From Panagrolaimus kolymaensis (taxonomy: Eukaryota > Nematoda > Chromadorea > Rhabditida > Panagrolaimidae), in contig JAJQJQ010000009.1 of assembly GCA_028622995.1 (NCBI GenBank), positions 5,084,001 through 5,148,000 on the forward strand: a stretch of 64,000 nt of DNA. Direction: 5' to 3'. The notes under the pieces are model-generated. The model saw only the letters and a program-made list of their open reading frames with translations. It had not been told where the DNA came from and made no database searches. Below, in pieces: positions 47,274-59,648 of the stretch; positions within the stretch are counted from its first letter, which is position 1, and each line of letters starts with the position of its first letter. The translations under genes and the position numbers were made by a program.

Positions 47274-49712
47274 ATGCTCTTGTATGCGTATGATTCCACA
47301 GACGTGAATGATGCTATGCCTTCTGGATGTTCATCAATTGTTGATATCTCTGGTGGAGGAACCTCCGACGTTGTATCTTCTTCTTCCTCTTCATCTTCAT
47401 TACCCTCAACATCAGCAATAACAACAACAACAATACCAATACCAATGGAAATAGATAATAATATTATTATGGATACTAATGGAAAAGAAATTTCATTTAA
47501 ATTAGTGCCAATTAATGGAACCATTAAAAAAGAAATAACTAAAGAAGAACCAACAATAGCAATTAATGACAATTTCCACCACCATGAAACCATAGATAGC
47601 TGCATATCGCCTATTGTGGATATTATGGAAGATGATTCAGATGCAGATACCAAAAGTTCAATAATTTTATCTTCGTCGTCATCGAAATCCAAGCAGCCGA
47701 AATCTTCTTCACTAATAAATAATAATACTAATAGTAATCGTCAATTAACTCCATATTATGCTTTAAAGAAAAAGTTGCTATGTACTTCTGGAAAAGTTAC
47801 TAGAACTGTGCTAAGTCGGTCATCCAAAACAACTCAAAATGCATTTTATTCGGTGGTAAGTAAACCTATTATTAAACTTTTTTCTGATATTAAAAATCAT
47901 TTTTTAGACCGGTAAACCCACAGCATTTAAAGCAGTTCAATATGCAGCAAAATTTTGGAAGAATCCCATGTATATTACAAATATACCAACAAATATATCA
48001 GAAAAATCATTTCCATATAGTCATATAGATAAAAAGTGCAAAGCTGAACAATTTAAAGGTGAAATTCATTCGGTTATAAAACAAATTGATAAAGAATTGC
48101 CGCCTCCTTCTCAAGATACATCAACGACGTATGTTTCTGTCTAATCCAAAATCGTAACATCGATAAATAATTTTGTTCTGTTTTTTTAGATCTCATCAAT
48201 TTTTAAAAACTACCACTCTCCTTAGTAATTACCTTGAAGCCTATTCTCTCTTTGAAGCTAATACAGTACCAGATGGAATTGATACTGCAATATTATCAGA
48301 AAGTTTACATCTTAAAAAATTGAATGATAATTTTACTGAATCAACTATAACTCAAATTATGCCCCTTGTTTGTTATCCAAGTATCACTGTGACGGATATG
48401 AGGTAATTATCTTTCATAAACTCAATAGCAAAGTTAAACTATTCTTTATTTTCAGAATTGTACAAATGGAAACCACCATAAATGCTCTTTCCATCGATCC
48501 TATAAGGGCATGCAAATCAGAAGCAGCCACTCCAACAACGACGACAACAACGGTGGAAGAGCAAAAAAACTCAATTTCAGAGCAAGGAACTGTGGAAGAA
48601 CCCAGTCCATCATCTTCTGATTCCTCCAAATTAAAGAAAAAATCTGAACGAGATTCCACAGATAATAAAGAAAATGTTTCATCAAAAAATAAAAAAAAGG
48701 AAGGTGGAATCGTGGAAAAAATTATGATTAAAATTAAAAAACCAAGCAGCAAAAAGGATAATGGCACCACTTCCACCACCAATCAAGAAAATAATAAAAA
48801 ATCAAAGAAAAAGAAAAATGGAAAAATTGAAAATTCAAATAACAACAAAAAGGTTTCATTTGATTTAAGTGGAGCTCCAAAAAGGATATCTGTTGCAAGA
48901 CCTCGAAATAGGGAGAAAAAACTTTATGAAGTTAAAAATCCTGTTCGAATTCAAGTTAGTTTTAAATAATTTTTAAGAATTTTGAAAGTCAACGTTTAAT
49001 TAGTTTCAGGAAGAAATTTGTGGAGAACGAGCATCAGCTTTAGATTTGGAATATTTAAAATCTCGAAAATTGAATGTCAAAACTGCTCGAGGAAAATTGA
49101 ATCATGATTTTGGAGTATTTTGCGAAGAAGTAAAATTTTATATAAAAAATTTTAAACAAATAAATAATAATTTTTATTTTTAGGCTTGGTTCCGTAAACA
49201 AATGTATTTTGAAAAGCGAGATCTTCCCATTCCACTTCCACCTATTCATGAACCAGCAATCGACAAAAATGGAAAACCAAATAAAAAAAGGCGATTTGAT
49301 CCATATACCCAAGAAAAGGCAGCTCAATATGCATATGCACATATTCCAATTCCAGAAAATCATTCTGCATATCCTTTACTTCCAACTCTTCATTGTGAAG
49401 CATCGTTGGGTTTCGATAAGCAGCAAAATGGCGGAAACAACCCACTTTCATTGGATAATTATGCGGCTTTGGAAGAGGAATATAAAAATAGTCTTTTAAA
49501 GGCTCATGAAAATTGCGCAAAGAAAGAAGAATTTCATTGGAAAGAATATGTAAGCATATTTTTTAAAATTAATTATTAAAAGTATATTAACTCAAATATT
49601 TTTTTAGTTACCCCATAATTTGGCGAGAGATAATGCAGATTTATTGGAAATTCATAAGCGTATTGATCTTGATGTGGTTCAAAAGATTAAACATGCAAGT
49701 GAAAAATTGTGA
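47274..49712 (+). CDS. unrecognised 701-residue Ser/Lys-rich, probably nuclear protein
   Basis: Seven exons (47274-47855, 47908-48128, 48190-48402, 48456-48954, 49010-49129, 49184-49549, 49608-49712) join in phase. The N-terminal third is serine-rich and disordered. Residues about 195-335 include AFKAVQYAAKFWKNPMY and LPPPSQDTS. A lysine-rich segment (about 400-460; KKSERDSTDNKEN, KSKKKKNGK) resembles a nuclear localisation signal. The C-terminal 200 residues look folded and conserved: ALDLEYLKSRKLNVKTARGK, AWFRKQMYFEKRDLPIPLPP, KAAQYAYAHIPIPENHSAYP and HNLARDNADLLEIHKRID. I could not assign a family. Chromatin or transcription association is a guess from composition. The ATG at 47274 is preceded by a pyrimidine tract. 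Confidence 0.75.
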
Positions 49713-51423
49713 GATGATGGCAATTATTACGTTGTATAAATCAAAAAAACATCCTTAATGCGATGATCGATTTTTTCTTTTCTTTTTTTAACTTTAAAAT
49801 TTTTTATGTTTCTTATTATTTTTTGTTTTGATAGTGAATTTTTTGACCTCAAATATTGTTTTTAAAAAACGGGATTCTCGCAAATATAATTTTTGTTCAT
49901 ACGGGATAATTATTTTTCTTTTATTATTGTTGTTATTTTTAAGATACTCACTTTGTTGATTTTTTTCTATGCGTGTGTTTAATAATAAAAAAATTTAGTG
50001 TGCAATCAAAAAAAAGTATAAAAACTCATACTTAATTTCGTAGAAATGACTGACTATAAACTATAAATTGCGCAAAAAAAATTTTATCCATGAAGAAAAA
50101 GGTATAAGTCAAGTGCATCTTAACCAAGCTTTAGAACTTCGCTTTGATTTTCGAAAGAATTTACAAAAATTTAGTTCATAGTATACAAACTCACTACTGT
50201 AATAGATGGATTAAAATAAACAATAAAAAGAAAAGTTAAGCATTCGCAAATAATTTTTTTAAAAGTTGCCATATCATATAAATTTTATAAGCGTAATATG
50301 TACTTCCTCGGAAACAGAGAAGTAAGCTATTCCACACTTACAAGGGAACGGTCAGACATGTAAGTGTGATTTCGATATTTTGTTTAGCCCAAAATATTAT
50401 TTAGCATATTTTAAAACATATCCCAAAATCTTAGCGGCGAATGGAAAGATGGTCTAAAGTTACAAGTCCTCAAAGTTTCAAATTATCAACTGGGAAACCC
50501 TATTGGACCTTTTTGACTCACATGGTTTCCCCGTAGGACTTTTTTGACTCATAGGATTTCCCAGTTGATCATTTGAAACTTTGAGGACTTGTAACTTTTG
50601 ACCATCTTTCCATTCGCCGCTAAGATTTTGGGATATGTTTTAAAATATGCTAAATAATATTTTGGGCTAAACAAAATATCGAAATCTCACTTACATGTCT
50701 GACCGTTCCCTTGTTAGTTGAACTAAAATAAATTAAAGTAATGCCTGATTTCAAAGAAGTTATGACGCTAACTAAGAACCTATTTAAAAACATATTTTTA
50801 AAAAATTCTGGAGAATAAGAATTAAAAAAACAACTGCAAAAATATAAAAGCTTTAGAAACTCAGGAATTAAAGATAAGATGTATGCGAAAAAGATATTAA
50901 AACATGATTTGAAAAAATACTTCTAACAAACAAAAAATGATAAAAAAAAAATCGGTTGAATTTGAAGACAGACTTCAAAGTAAAGAAAAAAATTGGAAAC
51001 TACAAAACTGACTTTTTTCATGAAAATTTTGAGATTCTGTATGATTTAATAATTCGGGAAATGGCTTCCAATCATATTACTACAAATTAAAAATAAAAAT
51101 TACAAAAATAAAATACTTAATTTTTAATTTGCACGTGGAAGATAATAAAAATGATATTCTGAAAATAAAAATCCTCCGTAGTTGATTACTTTTCTCCGTG
51201 AAAGGAATCTCTCATTTTTGATGTTATTTATTTTCGTTTCGAGATGCATTTTTTCTTTATTTCTTACTTATTTTTTTATAGCTTTTTTTCCATATTTATT
51301 TGTTAATACTGCTGCTAATTATTTTTATTGACATTATTTATTTTAAATAATATTTACGAATTTTAAAAAATTTATTATTGTTGAAAAATAACAACAAATG
51401 AGCCTGATTTGTTATTGTTATCA
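49713..51423. other. intergenic with one MITE
   Basis: 1.7 kb, AT-rich. Apart from the inverted-repeat element at 50341-50713, I see nothing. Confidence 0.45.
50341..50713. mobile_element. 373-bp MITE with long terminal inverted repeats
   Basis: Arms 50341-50503 and 50551-50713 (163 bp each) are inverted copies with about five mismatches and a 47-bp centre that itself holds a short direct repeat (TTTTTGACTCA). Termini begin CAAGGGAACGGTCAGACATG. The three bases outside each end are TTA, which would fit a PIF/Harbinger-type target duplication. That assignment is inference. Confidence 0.75.
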
Positions 51424-54400
51424 ATGGCATCAAAATTAAAAGGAAGTCGATTGGAAGCTGAAATAGAAAAATGTCGAGGAGAAGGTAATTGGACGAAATT
51501 ATCAGAATATTTGAATTCAATTCGATCGAAAAGTTCCGGAGTCGAGAAATTGGCTCATTTGATTGAAGGCGAATTAAGTTTAGAATTATTTCTTGAAAAA
51601 CATGCTGGAACTCGAGGTAATCAATCATTTCGTAATAATTATTTTGTGATTATTTATTTGAAAAATGTTTTAGATCGAATTCAACCAAGAAAACAACATC
51701 AAGATTTTCTTCGAAGATCTGAAGGCGAACTTAAAAATGCCATTACCAATTATCCCGGAGAATCAACCATCGTTATGGAAGCTTATCTTTTACTTGCAAA
51801 ATTATATTATTTTTGTGAAAGTTTTAATGAAGCTTTATCAAGCATTAAAAAAAGTCAAATGGATAAAGCCCAAACTAAATTTACTAGTTTGAGATCATTA
51901 AAATTGGTGGCAGAAGGTTATGCTATTCTAGGTAGTATAGTTTATTTTGGGAATGGTTTTTATATATATAATTTTTTGTATGATATTTAGCTCTTTCAAT
52001 CGAACATACTCTTCCTAAAGATCTAAAAGCCAACGATGGGATGTTTAAAAGAGTTATAAATAACTTTGAACAATCTGCAGAACTTTCTCTTTCATATATT
52101 GATGAACTTGAAAAAGCTGTAAATTTAAATCGTAAGCTTTTACAGAAAAAATATGAGTCTAATAAAAAATTAATTTTTAGGAAATCCCACAAATATTTTT
52201 ATTCCATCTAAAACTCTTCGAGCTGGAGATTTATTAGAGGTAGCTCTCGAGCGAGTTCCATACTTAAAACTTCGAAGAAATCATAATGATCAAAGATGGG
52301 ATAAAGAAGGAATAGAATGGTATCGAGAAATAGCTATAAGACTTAGCGATAAATTAGTTGTTATGAGGCTTCAACAACGATTGTGTCGACAATTAGCTGA
52401 AGTATTATTACGGGGTATGTTGGATGTTAGCAATGATTCTACAGCAATAAATACTAAATCTGAAAGCTTAAAGTAAGTAATTAAAACTTAAAAAATTATT
52501 TTAATAAATATAAATTTTTAAGTTTTTATACGGGTCCAAAGAACTTTTTTCGTCCAGCTTCAAGGTTAGAAGAAATTATTCTTTTATTACTTATTAGCGA
52601 ACTATTAGCATCGAAATCTATTCGAGCTTCAAACAATGATGATGAAACATTTGATCGATTACGATTAATTCATAATTTAAAGAAGGTTCACAATCAATTA
52701 GCCATAGTAAGTTTTTGTTTTATATTTGTTGATTAAAATATTTTTGCAAACCTATTTTTTTTCGAAGCAAAATTAAACTTTTTTCTTCAAAAAAGTGCCG
52801 ATTTACAAAAACAATTGTAAAAATTTAAAGAAAAAAAGAAAGATTTTGTTTGAACAACAACCTTTTATTCGATTTTTATTAAAACCCTTTGAAATCTTTT
52901 TTCTTTCATCTTATTTGCTCGCGTTTTTATTTGCTTTACATGCTTTTTCTTATTTATTTTTTTATTTTATGATTACTAAATATATGTTGTTGCCAGGCAT
53001 ATTCACACACATACATGTTGGAATTTTTCCAAGATGTTTCTTGCTTCTTTTTTTTTTTGAAAGGTGTTTTCCAAACAAAAAAACAAATTCTTTGAAAAAA
53101 ATAAAAATTGTTTACGAATTTTGCTATCCATTACAAAACTTCATTTATTTTGTAAATAAAACATTTTTTTTCGTAGATATTATCAAATGTTCGACAATAT
53201 AATTTACTTTCAACCATTTATGAGAGAGCCATGAAATTTGCTAATAAAGATCGATATATGTGGTATCAATTTGGGTTATCATTAATGTCCGCGGGAAGAT
53301 ATGCTCGAGCATCAAAGATTCTTGAACATTGCGTAAAATTAGAAGCTTCTGATCATAATAATATTGCGGAACATTTAATGATAGCCAAAATTAATATGGA
53401 ATCCCTCGCTGATTATGATTTGGGTAAGCTTTTAAAGAATTTCGGATCTTCATTATTTAAGTTGATTATTTTTAGCAATGGAACATGCTTCGATTGCTTT
53501 GAACTTGTGTCAAAATAATTGGCAAAGTAGCCGCTGCACACTTGTTTATGCTTTAGCTTTCAGTCAAAAAGCTCAAACAATTCCATCATTTGAAACCAGA
53601 AAAGTTGTAATGATTGAATCGTTAAGACATTTTGAAAGAGCTGTCGAACTTGATCCTCATGATGAACTTGCCAAACTTTATACAGCTCTTCAATATGCTT
53701 TATGTCGAAATATTGAAATGGCTATCGATTATTGCCAAAAATCATTAATAATAAATGATGAACAACCATCGGCAATTATGTTGATGGCAATGTTATTTAC
53801 TGCCAGGCGAGATTATAAAAGTGCTCTTACACTGGTTTTAAATGCAATAATAGATTATCCTAATCATTATGGTTTATTAGTACTTCGGTTAAAATTGGAA
53901 GCAAAATATGGTAGATTGGATGAAGTTTTACATACTTCAAAAAATTTACTTAGTTTTTGGCGACGTTTACCAATAACTTATAATCATATTATTACTGAAG
54001 ATGATAATAATGACTTTCACCAACAACGACATTATCAAAATGGCAGTGGTGTTCATCAACAAATAGAAAAAGCTGAATCCACTGTAGCTTTAAAAGCTGG
54101 AAGTAGTGTTATTCAATTAGCTAATAAAGATGCCTTGGCTCCAATGAATCCAATTTTTACTGCACCATTAGGAATTTCGGCGGCTTCTCATGTTTCATTA
54201 ACTAATAGTAATTTGGATATAGCTGATAATAATTCGATGTTAGCTTCAACAGCTGCAAATTTATCTGAATATGGTGGAGCTGCATCCACTGTTTCGGGTT
54301 CAATTGGAATTATGTCATCTGGAAGTAATGTGGGTTCCATGGCTTCAGCTTTTAGAATTCAAGTTTGTTTACAATTACATACTTGTTTGATTATTAACTT

Positions 54401-54964
54401 TAAAATGTTTATTTTTAGGCAAATATTTGGGTTGAATTAGCTGAATTTTTTATTGAATTGGATCGAGCTTCAGATGTTCAAGCATGCGTGGAAGAAGCAT
54501 GCAATATTTTTCCTAATTCCCATGAAGCTTTTTATTTAAAATCTCGATTATTTTTAATTCGAGCAAAAAAAGAAACCAATACTTCTTTATCGAATCGATA
54601 TCGAGCTGAAGCAAAATCTTGTCTCCTTGCTGCTCTTTCTATTTTACCATCCCATTTGCCATCTCTCCAATGCCTTGCAAGTGTTTATCATGCCGAAGGA
54701 AATCTTATTCTCGCAGAAAAAATGTTACGGTATGTAGTTTAAAAAGTTTTGTTTAATTAGTCGTTTATTTATTTTTTTAGTGACATGATTAACGTGGATC
54801 CTTTGCATTATAAACAATGGCATGAACTTGGTTGTGTATTAGCTGCTCAAAAACGGTATGACGAAGCTCAAGAATGCTTTGAAACAGCTGGAACTTTGGA
54901 ATCCAGCACTCCCATCATGCCATTCACAGTCATTCCGAAATTATTTAAAACGAACTTTGCTTAA
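51424..54964 (+). CDS. TTC7: TTC7 (tetratricopeptide repeat protein 7)
   Basis: Nine exons (51424-51616, 51674-51931, 51991-52131, 52181-52472, 52523-52706, 53177-53423, 53476-54362, 54419-54729, 54781-54964) give 898 residues, close to the family's roughly 850. The N-terminus (KGSRLEAEIEKCRGEGNW) matches vertebrate TTC7 (GSRLETEIERCRSE). EAYLLLAKLYYFCESFNEAL and RAGDLLEVALERVPYL follow, with TPR helices through the middle (YMWYQFGLSLMSAGRYARAS, HFERAVELDPHDELAKLYTA). A Ser/Asn-rich low-complexity insert lies at about residues 620-730. C-terminal TPRs end in LVIPK-like FTVIPKLFK. TTC7 scaffolds PI4KA with EFR3 and FAM126 at the plasma membrane for PI4P synthesis. It lies tail to tail with ALDH7A1, 193 bp away. 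Confidence 0.95.
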
Positions 54965-55157
54965 TTTATTTATTTTTCATTTTAAAAAGCTTTTTTAATT
55001 GTTTAGCTTGAAAAGGTTTTTGCAGAGTGAAAGATTTATTCAGAATAAAGATTTTTATTTCTATAATTTATCTACTTTTCTCGAAACCTGAATAACAAAA
55101 CAAAATATATATTGAGCAATATATAAAAATAACATTGCATTCTATCTAATAATATGT

Positions 55158-56961
55158 TTATGCGAATTTGATTCCTTGCGCAAGTGGAAGTTCTTTGCTG
55201 TAATTGATTGTACATGTTGAACGACGCATATATTGTCTCCAAGCATCGGATCCTGATTCGCGTCCACCGCCTGTTTCTTTTTCACCACCAAAAGCTCCAC
55301 CAATTTCTGCGCCATTGGTTGGAATATTGACATTTACAATGCCACAATCACTTCCTTCGGGTCTGAAAGTTAAAAACAAAGATAATTGAAGCTTTTTTAT
55401 AGAATAATGTTTGGACACACCCAAGCCATTTAAAAATGCTACCAATATTTTGAGTGAAAAGACTGCTCGAAAGTCCTTGCTTGGTTTCATTATTAACTGC
55501 GATAGCTTCTTCCAAATTTTTAACTTTAATAACATAAGCAACTGGAGCAAATGTTTCTCGAATAACTACTGGGGCATCATGTTTTAAACCAGTGATGACG
55601 GTTGGAGCAACAAAATTTCCTTTACGATCATCATAAACTTTACCGCCAACTTCAATTTTGCCGCCCTAAAAGTTAGCGATAAAAAAAAAGCTTGCGAATT
55701 TTAGGAATGATTACCGATGCAACAGCTTCAGCAACAGCAGCTTTAAAATTCATGACTGCAATAGGATTATGAAGAGGGCCAATAAGGGTTCCTGAATCTA
55801 ATGGATCACCAATACGATTTTCAATTTGATTATAAGCATTAACCATGCGAGTTACAACTTCATCATGAACTGCTTCATGGATGATAACTCGGCGAGTGGT
55901 GGTGCACCGTTGCCCAGCGGTGCCAACACAAGCAAAAACTACAGCAGGAACAACCATATCAAGATCAGCATCATCCATGACAATCAAGGCATTATTACCT
56001 CCAAGTTCGAGTAAATGTTTACCAAACCGAGCTTGAACTTGCTGTCCAACAATTCGTCCAATTTCAGTAGAACCAGTAAAAGAAAGTAAATCAACTCGAG
56101 GATCTTTAGCAAGGCTTTGTCCAACATCGCCTTCACCGCAAATTAAACTGCAAAGTGCTGGAGGAATATTGTTTGCTTTTAATACGCCTTCGATAAGATG
56201 AGTCATTGCAATAGCAACAAGTGGAGTACTTGGAGCTGGTTTCCAAAGAAGCGAATTACCACATACAAGAGCGAGGGCATTATTCCATCCATAAACAGCG
56301 CAAGGGAAATTAAAAGCAGAAATAACTCCAACAACTCCGAGTGGATTCCATTGTTCTAACAAAACGTGGCCTGGGCGTTCTGATGGAATAACTTTGCCAT
56401 TCAACATTCGAGAAAGTCCAACAGCAAAATCACAAATGTCAACATATTCTTGGACTTCACCAACTCCTTCAGGCAAAATTTTACCCATTTCAAGTGAAAC
56501 CTGTAATAATCAATGATGAAAATCGAGTTAAAAAAATAGACAAGGATTGTTGGAATCTCCAAGTTGCTTAATATTCTTTGAGAAATTAAACTCACCAATT
56601 TTCCAAGATTTTGAAGATTTTTACGAAGGCAATCACCAATTTGTCGTACAATTTCACCTCGAGCTGGTGGAGGTACTTTTCTCCATTGCTCATAAGCTTG
56701 ACGGGCGGCAACAATAGCACGTTCATAATCATCAGTGTTGCCTACACGAACATTAGCAATAACTTCATTGGTGGCTGGATTAATGGATTCAATCGTATTT
56801 CCACTGGCTTTCCATTCACCATAAAATACACCATCATTATGGGTGCTAAGTCCCAATTCACGAAGGAATGAATATTTGGGATCAGTAATAAGAAGAGATG
56901 ACATTCTTTGCTGGAGGAAAAAAATAGGTAAGCGCTTTGTACTACTTAACAAAAAACGCAT
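55158..56961 (-). CDS. alh-9: ALDH7A1 (alpha-aminoadipic semialdehyde dehydrogenase, antiquitin)
   Basis: Four exons (56961-56596, 56500-55715, 55665-55421, 55362-55158) give 533 residues against 539 in human. The first 20 residues ([20 protein letters not shown]) resemble a mitochondrial targeting peptide. An internal start ([11 protein letters not shown]) could give a cytosolic form. The family's early segment [19 protein letters not shown] is present. NAD-fold and active-site motifs are [20 protein letters not shown], the catalytic Glu at E287 in ELGGNN and the catalytic Cys at C321 in [10 protein letters not shown]. The C-terminal [20 protein letters not shown] is characteristic. It oxidises aminoadipic semialdehyde in lysine catabolism. 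The C. elegans counterpart is alh-9. Confidence 0.97.
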
Positions 56962-57407
56962 TTGAAAAAATGCACAAAAAATAGGCGGTAGTTAAAAAAT
57001 GTAGCGTTGATTTGTCTAGAAAACGAAAGCAGAGTTTAAAAAAATGATGATAAAATACACAATTGCAAAAGACAAGCGCGGGTCATTGATATCATTCATC
57101 ATAAAAAAAAGCCAAAGATCATATCATCAAAATTGATAAACTCCTACAAACCAAGAAAGAAAGGTTTAGTTTAAAACTGATCTGTTAGTATGAAAAAGAA
57201 AATGCAAAATCATTCAGGCCGCCTTCTTTATTCATAAAGTCATAAAGATAAGATAACAACTGGTAATCCAATAAGATAAAAGTCAGAAGAAGAAAATTAT
57301 ACAAAAAATATATTTATTTCGTTTCAAACAATACATAAAAAGTATACAAAACAAAAGAGATCAAAAGTACAAATAAATTATCATTACAATAATACAATTC
57401 CATCAAG
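56962..57407. other. intergenic, no gene seen
   Basis: 446 bp between ALDH7A1 and the stop of ABHD16. AT-rich; nothing defined. Confidence 0.4.
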
Positions 57408-59112
57408 TTAAGCTTCAACTTTATAAAAACTTTCTTCATCTTGATCTGAACTTGATTTGGATGAGAGTATATCATCGGACAATGGAACATCTTCAATTTC
57501 AAATTTGGCACTAGATGGAAGAGGCATATTGTGGCCAATATCAAAGTCTCGAAAATGATAGTTAGCTAAACGACGAATGACAAGCTCACGTTCAAGAAAA
57601 GATAAATGTTGAAGATTCGTAGACAAAATGCTTTCATCAGCAAGCTCCAAATATTTTCTTTGATCTGAAGAAGCATTGATATATTCGAAAAGTATTTCAT
57701 CATCAGCATCAGTCCATTTGAAAAAGCTGTAACGATTTTTCAAAAAGTCACGAAGTAAATAATTTCCTCGATTGGAAGCAATTTGAGCATTCATGTTGCT
57801 GCGATCGGTACACATAATTTCATCAAAGCGTCGACGAAAGATCATAACTTTTCCTGAATAACGCGATAATTGTTCTGAGATTGGCATATTAAAGTAGCTT
57901 CCAACAGCATGTTTAACAATTGGTTCCATAGCACTTGGCATAGCACCTTTTGCAAGAGGAATAAGATCATCAAATGAAGCATCAATAAACAAAGATTGAA
58001 CAGGATAATTTGCAGCTAACCATGTAGCAGGTAATCCTCCAATTGACCAACCATAAACCATAATATCACGGAACCCAACAATATCAGAAGCTAGTGAATA
58101 AACAGCACTTGCAGAGTTGTAAACAGCAGAAGGATATGGCACACCAGTACTTTGTCCAAATCCAGGTGGATTCCAAACAATCACATTGAAGCCAGCATCA
58201 ATAAAAGTTCTTGACATAAAACGTTCATAGATTGCAGCATTTCCATCGCACACGATAACACAAACATTTTTCTGACGATCGTTATTTCCTTTTTGTCTTA
58301 GCAAAACAGCATCAATGATGTTTCCATCAGATGTTTTCAATGGGTAACGAACAGCTCGGAAAGACTAAAAAATGAATATATAAAAAAGAATCATATGTAA
58401 GAAAGGTTATTACTAACATCATTAGGTCTCCACATTTCACGTCTCAAACCATGATTCGTACTTTCCAACAAAGCATTCAACGAAGTGATTGAACCAGGAT
58501 AAATCATTTTTCTACCAAAAAATGTGATACAGAAGTGAGAAATAAGTGATGTAGGACCATAAGGATGAGCACCTTGGGGTGGATCAGGATACCATAGATC
58601 AGTTCTTCCTTTAGTTTCTATAGCTTTCACGTGACACACCTGTAAGAAAGGAAAATATAAAAGTTAAAAGATAAGAGTGAAAACATACATCAATATCATA
58701 AACAAGCAATTCTTGTAAAGCTTCCATGCTTTCAGGGTGTTCATAGTGCTTTCGAAGAAGCTTCAACATATTCCAATATTCAGGGCTAAAAAGTATGAAA
58801 ATAAGAAAGTTAAAAAGGGTAAAAGATAACTTACTTTGAAGCACGACCAACAGCACGAATTCCAAGAGCTATACATGTTAAAAGTAGTTGATAATAGAAG
58901 ACTTCCAGATCCTTGAAGCTATGAATTCTTCGATAAGCCCAATACAAAGTAACCGGCCAAAATGCAACAGCACAATATCGAATAATTCGAAGCGTTTTAA
59001 CAAATGTATATCCAACAGATTCAATGACATTCATTTCATACGTATCATGCGTAAATTTTCCATGGATAGTTGGACCAAGGAAGAGGTTGTAAATATCGGT
59101 CAATAAATTCAT
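57408..59112 (-). CDS. ABHD16A: ABHD16 (BAT5-type) membrane phospholipase
   Basis: Four exons (59112-58835, 58785-58689, 58639-58418, 58364-57408) give 517 residues. Two hydrophobic N-terminal segments (YCAVAFWPVTLYWAY, VFYYQLLLTCIALGIRAVG) anchor it in the ER. NPEYWNMLKLL, across the first splice, matches human ABHD16A NPQYRQFI. The hydrolase core has VCDGNAAIYERF, WNPPGFGQSTGVPYP and the nucleophile elbow GWSIGG with S306, followed by LFIDASFDDLIPLA. The triad partners are likely D380 (RRRFDEI) and H477 (DFDIGHNMPLP), as in human S355/D430/H507. ABHD16A hydrolyses phosphatidylserine to lyso-PS. The start MNLLTDIYNLFLGP was chosen over an upstream in-frame ATG that follows a low-complexity leader. 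Confidence 0.95.
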
Positions 59113-59359
59113 AATTGATTTATAATTTACAGCTGCTTTGATGTTTGCTGTTAAAAAAAGTGAAGAGCGCTTTGAAGAAAGAAAAAAAAGCAACAAAAAA
59201 ATGTGAAAGAGAAAAAGCAGTGAAAGTTTCTTTGCGAGATTAGTTTTTTTACAAAAAAAATACTGTTGCTTCAAAAAACTAATACTTTTTCTGCTATTTT
59301 TTAATCAAATTTCATTGAATCTCGTTGAATTCAATATTTTCACAATTAGGGGTTTCAAC

Positions 59360-59449
59360 ATGAGTAAATACATTCGATTCCTTAGTCGTGGACGTATGGT
59401 TAAACGTAGTTGTATTATTTGTTACGAAATTCGGGATGTCCAAACTTAA
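59360..59449 (+). CDS. 29-codon small open frame, possible bL36m-like or other micro-protein
   Basis: MSKYIRFLSRGRMVKRSC then IICYEIRDVQT, preceded by a TTTTCACAATTAG acceptor 10 nt before the ATG and followed by AATAAA within about 30 nt. The KRSC-x-x-CY pair recalls the first zinc ligands of mitochondrial ribosomal protein bL36. The second ligand pair and the usual HKQRQ ending are missing, so the match is weak. The acceptor, start and poly(A) signal make a tiny trans-spliced gene plausible. Confidence 0.35.
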   Translation: MSKYIRFLSRGRMVKRSCIICYEIRDVQT

Positions 59450-59648
59450 GGGTTTTATTGGTTGAATAAACTTTTATTTTTATGTGTCTCTCATTTATTA
59501 ATTTTTGTTATAGCTTTCCATATTAATGAAAGTATTTTTCTTGCATCTATTATTTTAGAAAACTGAGCGATATTATATGATTTATTAAAGTTGGTGATAA
59601 ATAATTGGACCCGAATGAAAAAAAGAAGTAAAATTGGATAAATTCAAT

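Noticed and set aside
47255..47692. 145-codon minus-strand frame
   Set aside because: It is antisense to exon 1 of the 701-residue protein gene, and its Val/Ile/Ser composition mirrors the serine-rich exon.
52795..53202. 135-codon frame on the plus strand
   Set aside because: It lies wholly within the TTC7 intron between exons ending 52706 and starting 53177. The flanking exons join in phase without it.
55826..56014. Plus-strand frame in the ALDH7A1 region
   Set aside because: Shadow of the conserved ALDH coding exon on the other strand.
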